Source: an uncultured Coprococcus sp. (GTDB taxonomy: Bacteria; Bacillota; Clostridia; Lachnospirales; Lachnospiraceae). From it: DNA of 12,166 bases. Location: positions 1 through 12,166 of the forward strand of contig URJU01000050.1 of assembly GCA_900548315.1 (NCBI GenBank), in the 5' to 3' direction. The position numbers and the translations under genes are program-made. The notes under the pieces are model-generated. The model had not been told where the DNA came from and made no database searches. It saw nothing but the letters and a program-made list of their open reading frames with translations. Position 1 is the stretch's first letter; the number at the start of each line of letters is the position of its first letter. Below are positions 1-7,700 of this stretch, in pieces.

Positions 1-41
1 GAGCCTTATCGTCGGCAGCGTCAGATGTGTATAAGAGACAG
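1..41 (+). other. Nextera/Tn5 sequencing adapter (left end)
   Basis: Positions 9-41 match the Illumina Nextera read-1 transposase adapter, ending in the 19-bp Tn5 mosaic end AGATGTGTATAAGAGACAG at 23-41. The first eight bases, GAGCCTTA, look like an i5 index (I recall it as Nextera XT S521). This is synthetic library sequence, not part of the organism. Frames that start or end here carry adapter-coded residues, such as YKRQ on the plus strand and LSLIHI on the minus strand. Confidence 0.97.
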
Positions 42-1040
42 GTTGGAAGATACGATAAAACCATCGATGACATAGTATTGGAAGTTGTCTTTTGCAGCAT
101 GGACATATGGTTTATCCAGAGACCTGCAAGTAGGTGCGGACGAATCCGTGAGACATGTGAAATCTTGACCAAATTCATCTGTGTCGATAAGTCCCGGTGC
201 CCAGAGGTCGTTCGACTGCTGTGGGTACGCGGAGAGGTCGACATTTGAAAATGTCTGATTGAAATCGCCTCCGGCTATCACATAGTTGCCAGCATTAGCT
301 TCGGCCTGGAGTATATCGGCGAGCATCTGGGTCTGAGCTGCTTTGCCCTCGCCTGAGTCGTACGCCTCAAGATGGAGGTTCACTATGACAAGCTCTTTAT
401 CACAGCCATTAAGTGGGATCCTGGAGACTATCAGACAACGTTTCAGGTTGCAGAGTCTGATCGGATATGAAAATGGACATGGCAGTTTTATCCTGTTGGC
501 ACTGGATACTTCAAATGTGCTTAGAGTCATGATGCCTGATGTGACCTGACCGATGGGTGGTATAGGGTAAGGAACCATGAGCGTCTTGTAGTTGTATGCG
601 TAGGAACTGCAGTAGCCGGGCAGTTCACTTTTTATTATTGCGGTTTCGTCTATCCTGTGGCTCCTGGATGATTTTTCATCAACTTCCTGAAGGAGCATGA
701 TGTCAGGTGACAGTTCGTTGAGCTTTGCAGTGATGGCGTCCATATTTGAACGGACCTGCTCTGTGGTAGACGTGTATACGTTGTCGCCGCCGTCCATGAA
801 GAAGTCTGCATTTGCACCCAGAGAGCCATAGCCCAGATTCCAGGTCACTACAGACAGGTTGTCGCCGATGGAGAGGGAACAGGTATGACCAACGGAATTT
901 CCTCCGATTATATCAAGAGATTCTGAATCTTTTGGTCTGTATTCTGTTGCGGTGAGTACACCGACAAATATTATTGCGAGGGCGATTATGGCGCCCAGTA
1001 TCATGAGTGTTATTTTCAGTATTTTTTTTATTTTTTTCAA
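42..1040 (-). CDS. Membrane-anchored endonuclease/exonuclease/phosphatase-family protein, C-terminus missing
   Basis: This is a metal-dependent hydrolase of the EEP (DNase I-like) fold; the substrate, whether nucleic acid, phospholipid or another phosphodiester, cannot be told from sequence. A basic N-terminus (KKIKKILK) leads into one hydrophobic helix at about residues 10-30, so the enzyme is probably anchored with its catalytic domain outside the cell. EEP motifs follow in order: WNLG with Asn68, QEVD with Glu119, NLHL with His223 and GGDFN with Asp259/Asn261. VIDGFIVS at about 324-331 is the last recognisable stretch. The family's terminal SDH motif, with the catalytic His, is absent because the insert ends at base 42. 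Native residues stop at Asn333, and the apparent six further residues (LSLIHI) are adapter. The start is TTG at 1040, chosen because an AGGA Shine-Dalgarno lies 7 nt upstream and the basic anchor follows. No downstream neighbour is visible. Confidence 0.85.
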
Positions 1041-1301
1041 TTTGATTTCCTCGTTTTTCGTAATAGCATATGTGTGTACTTAACGTAGCATTTATTTGAG
1101 CGTAAATCAACACCGGGCTTGATTCATTAGAAAAATAAATATATCGATATATAAAATTTGATTTTGAGTTTGAGCATTTGCTGTTGATATGTATAATTAT
1201 AAGTGCAGAGTATATTCATTTGTCGGAACCAAAGTTCGGAATACATATCATGCATGGGTGTGCTGTGTATAAACTTGACTGACAGTATATGAGGGGAATT
1301 T
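1041..1301. other. Divergent intergenic region
   Basis: About 260 bp separate the minus-strand EEP gene from the plus-strand VanZ-like gene. It is AT-rich around 1131-1200. Besides one candidate plus-strand promoter, I see no RNA gene, repeat or convincing open frame. A minus-strand open frame across 1127-1396 shows no recognisable protein character. Confidence 0.5.
1170..1197 (+). promoter_or_regulatory. Candidate sigma-A promoter for the VanZ-like gene
   Basis: TTGAGC at 1170-1175 and a consensus TATAAT at 1192-1197 are separated by 16 nt. Transcription would begin near 1204 and leave a leader of about 98 nt before the ATG at 1302. The -10 box is perfect but the -35 box matches only in TTGA, so this is a moderate prediction. 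Confidence 0.4.
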
Positions 1302-1400
1302 ATGATCAATTTTATAATTAAGGATATTATGGAGGTGGCAGGGTATCTGCCGATAGGGATCCTGTGTGGGATCTTGGTGGTTGTACTATATGTCATTTGA
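1302..1400 (+). CDS. Short membrane peptide, the detached N-terminal helix of the VanZ-like protein
   Basis: This open frame encodes 32 residues. ATG 1302 has a strong site, GAGGGG, at 1291-1296 with 5 nt spacing. The peptide begins MINFIIKDIMEVAGYLPIGI and continues as one hydrophobic helix rich in Gly, Leu and Val, ending YVI-stop. The frame is the same as that of the VanZ-like segment downstream: TGA 1398-1400 is followed directly by ATT and the TTG at 1404. Length and character fit the first transmembrane helix of VanZ-like proteins from related bacteria (from memory of the family). I therefore read it as the start of one gene broken by a nonsense codon. The alternative, a genuine small peptide translated just before VanZ, cannot be excluded. 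Confidence 0.55.
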   Translation: MINFIIKDIMEVAGYLPIGILCGILVVVLYVI

Positions 1401-1403
1401 ATT

Positions 1404-1904
1404 TTGTGCTTAGAGAGAAAAAATAGAAAGAAGAATAGACTGAGCGTTCATGTGAGGAATTCCGTTGTATGGTTTATTCTAAGTGTTTACATTGCGGTTA
1501 TGTCTGTCACGGTATTTCTCTCGAGAGAACCGGGATCACGACAGGGAATAGATATGACATTGTTTGGCACATGGGGGATAACACCTCAGGCACATGCATT
1601 TGTCATAGAAAATGTTCTGTTGTTTGTTCCGTTTGGAATACTGTACCCGTTTGCAGTGACTCCCACAGGCAGAACAAACGATGACACTCACAGCCGTGGC
1701 AGAATTGCCAGTAGATTTACAGTTTTATTAGGATTTATCATCAGCGTGGGTATAGAGACAGTCCAGTTTCTAACGGAGCGGGGATATTGCCAGCTTGATG
1801 ATATTGTGATGAATACGCTGGGAAGTCTGGTGGGATATATGATATTTCTGGTTATTGACAGGATATTTAGAGGAAATGATTCAGATGAAATGACAAGAAG
1901 TTAG
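1404..1904 (+). CDS. VanZ-like family membrane protein, 5' part cut off by in-frame stop
   Basis: This 166-codon frame encodes a small polytopic protein of the VanZ-like family. After a basic stretch (ERKNRKKNR) come a helix at about residues 22-40, then SREPGSRQGIDMTLFGTWG, the hallmark ENVLLFVPFGILYP helix, a helix around GFIISVGIETVQF, and the conserved segment RGYCQLDDIVMNTLGSLVGY leading into the last helix. The family is named for the teicoplanin-resistance protein VanZ, but most chromosomal members have no known role, so no resistance should be inferred. The TTG at 1404 has no Shine-Dalgarno, and the later GTG 1452 and ATG 1500 have none either. The only good initiation site is ATG 1302, in frame upstream, separated by TGA 1398-1400. 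Together 1302-1904 would encode about 200 residues, a normal family size. It is probably a pseudogene or an allele or PCR error in this molecule. Readthrough is possible but unsupported. Confidence 0.8.
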   Translation: MCLERKNRKKNRLSVHVRNSVVWFILSVYIAVMSVTVFLSREPGSRQGIDMTLFGTWGITPQAHAFVIENVLLFVPFGILYPFAVTPTGRTNDDTHSRGRIASRFTVLLGFIISVGIETVQFLTERGYCQLDDIVMNTLGSLVGYMIFLVIDRIFRGNDSDEMTRS

Positions 1905-1947
1905 ATATGATCTGATAAAAGGTCCTGTCCAGCTTAGAGTTAGTGAC

Positions 1948-1974
1948 GCAATATTGTTTATTTTAAAATATTGC
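1948..1974. repeat. Inverted repeat, possible operator upstream of the dipeptidase gene
   Basis: GCAATATT at 1948-1955 and AATATTGC at 1967-1974 form perfect 8-bp arms around an 11-bp AT-rich spacer, with a smaller palindrome, ATTTTAAAAT, inside at 1960-1969. It ends 2 bp before the predicted -35 box of the next gene, a position suited to a dimeric regulator. It could also be a weak terminator for the VanZ-like gene, but it is AT-rich and lacks a following T-tract. Confidence 0.4.
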
Positions 1975-1976
1975 AA

Positions 1977-2004
1977 TGGACATGTAAGAAGACTGGGGTA
2001 CAAT
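1977..2004 (+). promoter_or_regulatory. Candidate sigma-A promoter of the C69 dipeptidase gene
   Basis: TGGACA (1977-1982, 5 of 6 consensus bases) and TACAAT (1999-2004, 5 of 6) are 16 nt apart. Transcription would begin near 2011, giving a leader of about 22 nt that carries the AGGAGG site at 2019-2024, 8 nt before ATG 2033. Confidence 0.55.
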
Positions 2005-2032
2005 TATAAAAAAAGACTAGGAGGAACAGCAA

Positions 2033-3538
2033 ATGCCATGTACAACGATATTAGTGGGAAAGGCCGCATCCTATGACGGTTCTACGATAATAGCTAGAAA
2101 TGATGATTCAGGAGCGGGCTCGTATACACCGAAAAAGTATGCTGTGGTGCATCCGGAGGAACAGCCGAGACTCTATAAATCGGTCATATCTCATGTGGAG
2201 ATAAAGCTTCCTGGTGATCCGATGAGGTATACTTGCGTGCCAAATGCTTTAAAGGGTGAGGGAATCTGGGCAGCCAGTGGGGTAAATGCAGCAAATGTGG
2301 CAATGACTGCAACTGAGACTATAACCTCGAATCCCAGGGTACTCGGGGCGGATCCCCTTGTGTGTTATGAGCCGGCAGATGGTGATAAGCCCGAGAGGGC
2401 AGGTGGAATAGGCGAGGAGGACATCGTGACTATCACGCTTCCATATATAAAAAGTGCCCGGGAGGGGGTGATTCGTCTTGGAAGTCTGCTTGAACAGTAC
2501 GGAACTTATGAGATGAATGGAGTAGCATTCCAGGATGTGGATGAGATTTGGTGGCTTGAGACCATTGGCGGACATCACTGGATCGCGAGGAAGGTTCCTG
2601 ATGATGTGTATGTTGTCATGCCAAACCAGTTCGGTATGGATGAATTTGACTTGGCGGATGCACTTGGGGCGCAGAACGAATTTATGTGTTCAGCGGATCT
2701 TCCGGAATTTATAGAGAAATATCATCTGGATGTGGAGAATATGGAGGACAAAGTCTGCCCACGAGACATATTTGGCAGTCATGACGATGCTGATCATGTT
2801 TATAATACGCCGAGAGCGTGGTTCATGGAGAGGACACTTAATCCGAATTCCGCTGTCTGGGATGGCCCGGATGCGGACTTTACTCCGGTGTCGGACGATA
2901 TTCCGTGGTGTATGATACCGGAGAAGAAGATAACTATGGAGGACGTGAAGTATGTCCTGTCCTCACATTATCAGGGCACTCTGTATGATCCATATGGAAA
3001 TTACGGCGACAAGAGCCTTCGAGGTGCATACAGGTCAATCGGAGTGAACAGAACGGATTTTATGTCGGCGATCCAGATCAGGCCGTATGTGGATGAGGAC
3101 AGCAGTGCCATCCAGTGGCTGGCATTTGCATCAAATGCATTTAATGTCATGGTGCCATTTTACACAAATGTTGACGAGGTGCCGGAGTATTTTGCAAATA
3201 CATCTGCTGACGTGTCCACGAACAACTTCTACTGGACAAGCCGTATGATCGCGGCGATGGCGGATGCATCGTATGCGAAATCGGTGTTCCATATTGAGAG
3301 ATATGACGAGAGGGTCATGTCCAAGGCACATGAGATCATATACAGGTATGATGATCGTCTCGGAGCTGATAGGGATGTGCAGACAGATGCTGTCAGTAAG
3401 TTGGGGCAGAAACTCAGGCAGCAGGCAAACCGGGAGACTGCCGATATGGTAAGGCAGGCGGCAAGTGACACTCTTGGAAAGGTGCTTTATGAGCTGAGCA
3501 ATCAGATGAAAAATTCATACTCCAGATCTGATGCATAG
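2033..3538 (+). CDS. C69-family dipeptidase
   Basis: This is a dipeptidase of peptidase family C69 (PepD-like, N-terminal-nucleophile fold), which hydrolyses a broad range of dipeptides, probably in the cytoplasm since no signal peptide is seen. The diagnostic start is MPCTTILVGKAASYDGSTII followed by ARNDD. Cys3 is the expected nucleophile, exposed once the residues before it are removed. Further family stretches are NVAMTATETITSNPRV near residue 90 and DVDEIWWLETIGGHHWIARK near residues 169-188, followed by VPDDVYVVMPNQFGMDEFDL. The 501 residues are close to the usual family length. The C-terminal tail is polar. ATG 2033 is supported by AGGAGG 8 nt upstream and by the family N-terminus beginning right there. 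It has its own promoter and is probably transcribed alone, convergent with the araC-type gene 61 bp downstream. No clear terminator is visible between the two. Confidence 0.93.
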   Translation: MPCTTILVGKAASYDGSTIIARNDDSGAGSYTPKKYAVVHPEEQPRLYKSVISHVEIKLPGDPMRYTCVPNALKGEGIWAASGVNAANVAMTATETITSNPRVLGADPLVCYEPADGDKPERAGGIGEEDIVTITLPYIKSAREGVIRLGSLLEQYGTYEMNGVAFQDVDEIWWLETIGGHHWIARKVPDDVYVVMPNQFGMDEFDLADALGAQNEFMCSADLPEFIEKYHLDVENMEDKVCPRDIFGSHDDADHVYNTPRAWFMERTLNPNSAVWDGPDADFTPVSDDIPWCMIPEKKITMEDVKYVLSSHYQGTLYDPYGNYGDKSLRGAYRSIGVNRTDFMSAIQIRPYVDEDSSAIQWLAFASNAFNVMVPFYTNVDEVPEYFANTSADVSTNNFYWTSRMIAAMADASYAKSVFHIERYDERVMSKAHEIIYRYDDRLGADRDVQTDAVSKLGQKLRQQANRETADMVRQAASDTLGKVLYELSNQMKNSYSRSDA

Positions 3539-3599
3539 TTGAAGTTTGTATGGCGCAGTTTGAGTGGTGAATTTTCAGCTGGTGATATACGCCCCACAG

Positions 3600-4484
3600 T
3601 CAGTTGTGAGTTTCTCTGTACCGGCTTGGTGTCACGCCGTATTTTTTCTTGAACATCCTGTTGAAATATGACAGGTTGAAGAATCCGCAGTTTTCTGCTA
3701 CAGACAGCACACTCTCATCATTTGTTGATAGGAGTCTTGCGGCAACATTCAGTCTGAAGTCGTTCAGATATGACACAAATGACACCCCCATGGTGTTTTT
3801 AAAAAATCGCATAAAATGGGATTCTGAGAATCCACAGTAGGAGGCTATGTCTGTGATGGATATGGCCTCTTTGTAGTTTTCATCTATATATGAGAGGATG
3901 AGCTTGGTTCTTTCAAGATCTCTGGCGCGGCTCTTTCTGTCTGCTTCATCCCTGACCGTGGAGTTGGTGAACAGAATGTAGAAAAATTCAAAGTAACATC
4001 CCTTTAGAGCCAGATGATATCCTTTGGGAGTTTCGGAGCAAAGCTTATCCACTCGGTTCAGGCACGAGGAAAGCTGTGGGTACAATGGATCATCCCTGTC
4101 GTAGATGCTCTTTATGTCCACATCGCCTGCCAGAAGCGGCAAGAAAAATTCGCTGTCCAGTGAGTCGTGATTCTTTGACCTGAACATGTCAACGGAGAAC
4201 AGGATATTTTCGTATTCCATGGAGTAGCCCTCGTGCTGAGAAATACCGTGGATGTGTCCGGGCAAGATGATGATGATGTCACCTTCCTCCACGTAATGCG
4301 TGGTGAAATCTACAGTAACATTTCCTTTTCCTTTTTTAATATAGATTATTTCCATAAACTCGTGCCAGTGCAGCGACACCGAATTGAAGTCCAACGGTAT
4401 AGAACACAGATACGTATTATATGGAAACATCGGATCTGCGTGAGTCTTATTCTCCAACAGGTTTTCATATTCCAGACTGTTCAT
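3600..4484 (-). CDS. AraC-family transcriptional regulator with cupin ligand domain
   Basis: This is a 294-residue one-component DNA-binding regulator. The N-terminal cupin-type AraC-binding domain (about 22-100) shows SLHWHEFMEIIYIKKGKG, then EEGDIIIILPGHIHGI, the pattern typical of sugar-sensing members, with His39, His41, His77 and His79 in the usual ligand-side positions. The C-terminal pair of helix-turn-helix units spans about 193-291: ISITDIASYCGFSESHFMRFFKNTMG, in two pieces here as ISITDIASYCGFSESHFMRF then FKNTMG, followed by SVAENCGFFNLSYFNRMF and KKYGVTPSRYRE. Start ATG 4484 has GGAGG about 10 nt upstream. The gene is divergent from malQ-glgP across a 225-bp region and convergent with the dipeptidase gene. 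Divergence from malQ suggests, but does not prove, that it controls that promoter and its own. The ligand is unknown. Confidence 0.92.
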   Translation of the reverse strand: MNSLEYENLLENKTHADPMFPYNTYLCSIPLDFNSVSLHWHEFMEIIYIKKGKGNVTVDFTTHYVEEGDIIIILPGHIHGISQHEGYSMEYENILFSVDMFRSKNHDSLDSEFFLPLLAGDVDIKSIYDRDDPLYPQLSSCLNRVDKLCSETPKGYHLALKGCYFEFFYILFTNSTVRDEADRKSRARDLERTKLILSYIDENYKEAISITDIASYCGFSESHFMRFFKNTMGVSFVSYLNDFRLNVAARLLSTNDESVLSVAENCGFFNLSYFNRMFKKKYGVTPSRYRETHN

Positions 4485-4511
4485 TTTACATAATCCTCCA
4501 CTTCGTCAAGG

Positions 4512-4533
4512 GGGGTCAGGTACCTCCGTCCCC
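4512..4533 (+). repeat. GGGGTCA-GGTACCTCCGTCCCC repeat, copy 1
   Basis: This is an exact copy of the 22-nt unit, which starts GGGGTCA and ends GGTACCTCCGTCCCC. Extra G and C at the edges lengthen the outer arms. It has an AGGTACCT palindromic core and complementary G4/C4 ends, so it can form an imperfect hairpin. It starts 28 bp upstream of the araC-type start codon. Short GC-rich palindromic units like this resemble REP elements, but no mobilising gene is present here. Confidence 0.9.
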
Positions 4534-4575
4534 CAAAGGCATTAAAAACGAGGATTTTCGGCTACATCCCCCAAA

Positions 4576-4597
4576 TGGGTCAGGTACCTCCGTCCCC
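4576..4597 (+). repeat. GGTACCTCCGTCCCC repeat, copy 2
   Basis: This copy has one mismatch (T for the first G) to copy 1 and lies exactly 64 nt after it in the same orientation. It is preceded by a small hairpin (CCC-AAAT-GGG at 4570-4579) that has a counterpart in front of copy 4. Confidence 0.9.
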
Positions 4598-4615
4598 AGG
4601 TTGATAGATGATAGG

Positions 4616-4645
4616 ATTGTACAATTAATTGCCTGTATAATGCAA
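4616..4645 (-). promoter_or_regulatory. Candidate promoter of the AraC-type regulator, overlapping palindromes
   Basis: On the minus strand TTGCAT (plus 4640-4645) and TACAAT (plus 4616-4621) are 18 nt apart. If used, transcription would start near 4609 and include both repeat copies in a leader of about 125 nt. The -10 box sits in the 10-bp palindrome ATTGTACAAT (4616-4625), which overlaps a second one, CAATTAATTG (4622-4631). These are plausible binding sites for a regulator acting on both divergent promoters. Confidence 0.35.
4636..4641 (+). promoter_or_regulatory. Candidate -10 box of malQ-glgP
   Basis: A perfect TATAAT with no recognisable -35 box 16-18 nt upstream; that position holds the palindromes described for 4616-4631. 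A good -10 without a -35 fits an activator-dependent promoter. Transcription would start near 4648. The malQ ribosome site AGGAGG is at 4696-4701, 8 nt before ATG 4710. Confidence 0.4.
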
Positions 4646-4709
4646 GCAAAAAAGGTGGAATGCTAATAAAATACAAATCATAACAGGGACTGTTCAGGAG
4701 GTATCATAT

Positions 4710-7700
4710 ATGAATAAGGCGTTGGAGCGTGGCGCAGGAATACTCCTGCCGATAAGCAGCCTCCCATCACCGTACGGAATTGGAACCATGGGAAGAGATG
4801 CTTATGATTTTGTTGATATGTTGAAAAGAGCAGGGCAGAAGTACTGGCAGGTACTTCCAATCGGACCTACAAGTTTCGGTGACAGCCCATATCAGTCATT
4901 TTCAGCATTTGCGGGCAATCCGTATTTTATTGATCTGGATACATTGATAGAGGAAGGACTTCTCAAGAAAGAGGAGGTAGAATCCTACAAATGGGCTGAC
5001 AGTGATGACAAGATCGACTACGCCAGAATATACAGGCAGAGATTTGAGGTCCTCAGAAAGGCATTTGGCAGATCAGGGCATAAAGGCAGCAGGGATTATA
5101 CAGATTTCATAGAGAAAAATGAACAGTGGATAGATGACTATGCGCTGTATATGGCGATCAAGGCTGATCATAACAACAGAGAATGGCTTGCGTGGGAACC
5201 GGCGATCAAGAAGAGAAAGCTGGAGGCTATGGCAGCTTATAAGGAAAAACTTGCGGATGATGTGGAATTCTACAAATTCCTTCAGTTCAAGTTCTACCAA
5301 CAATGGACGCCATTAAAAGAGTACGCAAACAGAAATGGAATAAGCATCATCGGAGACATTCCGATCTATGTGGCACTGGACAGTGCAGATGTGTGGGCGA
5401 ACACGGATCAGTTCCAGCTTTCTGGAAGTCTTGCACCGTCAGTTGTGGCAGGGTGTCCACCGGACATGTTCTCAAGCTACGGACAGAAGTGGGGTAACCC
5501 GATCTACGACTGGGATGTCATGGAGAAGGATGATTTCGCATGGTGGAAGAAGAGAATTGCTGCATCTGCAAAGCTCTATGATGTGATCCGTATAGATCAC
5601 TTTATCGGGATAGTCAGATACTACAGCATTCCGGCAAATGGAGAGCCGAAGGACGGCTACTACAGACAGGGACCGGGAAAGAAACTCATCGATGCTATAG
5701 ACAGTGCCATAGGTTCATCCAAGGTTATAGCTGAGGATCTCGGCGTGGTCGTGCCAGAGGTTCAGAAACTGGTGAAGGAATCTGGTTATCCGGGCATGAA
5801 GGTGTTGGAATTTGCATTTGATGGCAATACGGCAAATGAATATCTGCCACACAATCACGCAAAGAACTACGTAGCGTATATCGGAACCCACGATAATGAT
5901 ATGCTGAAAAGCTATATCAGCGGACAGAGTGAGGAGCTTCAGGAATATATGATGAAGTACCTCATGGCGAACAGCTTGGATGATGTGGCAGAGAAGATGA
6001 TACATGCACTTTACATGAGTTCAGCGGACACGGTAATACTTCAGATGCAGGATATTCTGGGCAAGGACAACAGCGCCAGAATGAACTACCCATCAACGCT
6101 TGGCGGCAACTGGAAGTGGCGGCTTACCAAGGGAGTAACATGGGAATTTACACAGGAACATATAGATAAATTAAGGGATCTCACCAGACTGTATGGAAGA
6201 AACAGGGTGAAGACGTATATTTGTAAGGAGGATATTATGTTAAAGGATATTTGCATGGAGAAATACAACAAGGAGATCAAGAATTGTACAAATGAGGAGA
6301 TATACTTCGCACTCCTTGATATGACAAAGAAGCTCGCAGACGGAAAGGTTTCAGAGGAGGGACAGAAGAAAGTGTATTACATCTCAGCAGAGTTCCTCAT
6401 TGGAAAGCTTCTCTCAAACAACCTCATCAACCTTGGTGTATTTGACGAGGTTAAGCAGGTGCTCGCTGAGAATGGCAAGAGCATATACGACATAGAGGAG
6501 GTTGAACCGGAGCCATCACTTGGAAATGGCGGTCTTGGAAGACTTGCAGCATGTTTCCTCGACTCCATGGCAACCCTCGGACTTCACGGAGATGGAATTG
6601 GACTTAATTACCACATGGGTCTGTTCAAGCAGGTATTTGAGAACAATTACCAGAAGGAGACTGCAAATCCTTGGATTGAGGCAGACAGCTGGCTCGAGAA
6701 GACAGACGTTACCAACACGATCACATTTGGCAATCTGAAAGTCCAGTCAAGAATGTACGATATAGATGTAACTGGATACGATAATAGAACAAATAAGCTC
6801 CACCTCTTTGATATAGAGAGCGTTGACGAGTCCATCATGGAGCCGGACGGAATTAACTTCGACAAGACAGACATTGCAAAGAACCTGACACTCTGCCTGT
6901 ATCCTGATGACAGCGATGAGGCTGGAAATCTTCTCCGTATCTACCAGCAGTATTTCATGGTGGCAAATGGTGCAAAGCTCATCCTTGATGAGGCTAAGGC
7001 AAAGGGTTCAAATCTTCATGACCTGGCAGATTATGCAGCAGTTCAGATCAATGATACACACCCTTCAATGGTGATCCCTGAGTTCATCAGACTTCTTACC
7101 GCTGAGGGAATATCATTTGACGAGGCTACAGAGATCGTGACAGAGGTGTGCGCATACACTAACCACACTATCCTCGCAGAAGCTCTTGAGAAATGGCCGC
7201 TTGCTTACCTTGAGAAGGTTGTTCCACAGCTTGTTCCTATCATCAAGAAACTGGACGAGAAGGTTCGCAACAGATATAAGGATGAGAGCGTATACATCAT
7301 CGACAAGGATCAGAGAGTGCACATGGCGCACATCGATATCCACTACAGTCATAGCGTAAATGGTGTTGCATACCTTCACACAGAGATCCTCAAGGATTCT
7401 GAGCTGAACAACTTCTACAAGATTTATCCTGAGAAGTTCAACAACAAGACAAATGGTATCACATTCAGAAGATGGCTCCTCCACTGCAACGAGCAGCTTG
7501 CAGCATATATCACAGAGCTCATCGGTGACGGATACAAGAAGGATGCAGAGAAACTGAATGACCTCGCTAAGTTCTATGATGATGATGCAGTCCTTGGCAA
7601 GATCATGGATATCAAGAAACAGAACAAGCTCGTTCTCAAGGATTACCTTAAGGAGACACAGAACATTGACATAGATGAGAATTCTATCTTTGATATACAG

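Noticed and set aside
27..248. Plus-strand open frame starting MYKRQ
   Set aside because: Its start lies in the Tn5 adapter and the rest is antisense to the EEP gene; it has no family features.
1275..1303. TTGACT as a -35 box close to the VanZ-like start
   Set aside because: No -10 box lies at proper distance, and transcription would begin inside the coding sequence.
1127..1396. 89-codon minus-strand frame in the intergenic region
   Set aside because: Low-complexity and AT-driven, without a convincing ribosome site or motif; it also covers the plus-strand VanZ start region.
1398..1400. TGA as a selenocysteine or recoded codon in the VanZ-like gene
   Set aside because: The family has no redox selenocysteine at this place and no obvious downstream recoding hairpin is seen; a nonsense change or sequence error is simpler.
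1404..1904. Glycopeptide-resistance call from VanZ similarity
   Set aside because: No other van genes are present, and chromosomal VanZ-like proteins are widespread without resistance.
3539..3599. Bidirectional terminator between the convergent dipeptidase and araC-type genes
   Set aside because: I found no stem of useful length with a T-tract on either strand in these 61 bp.
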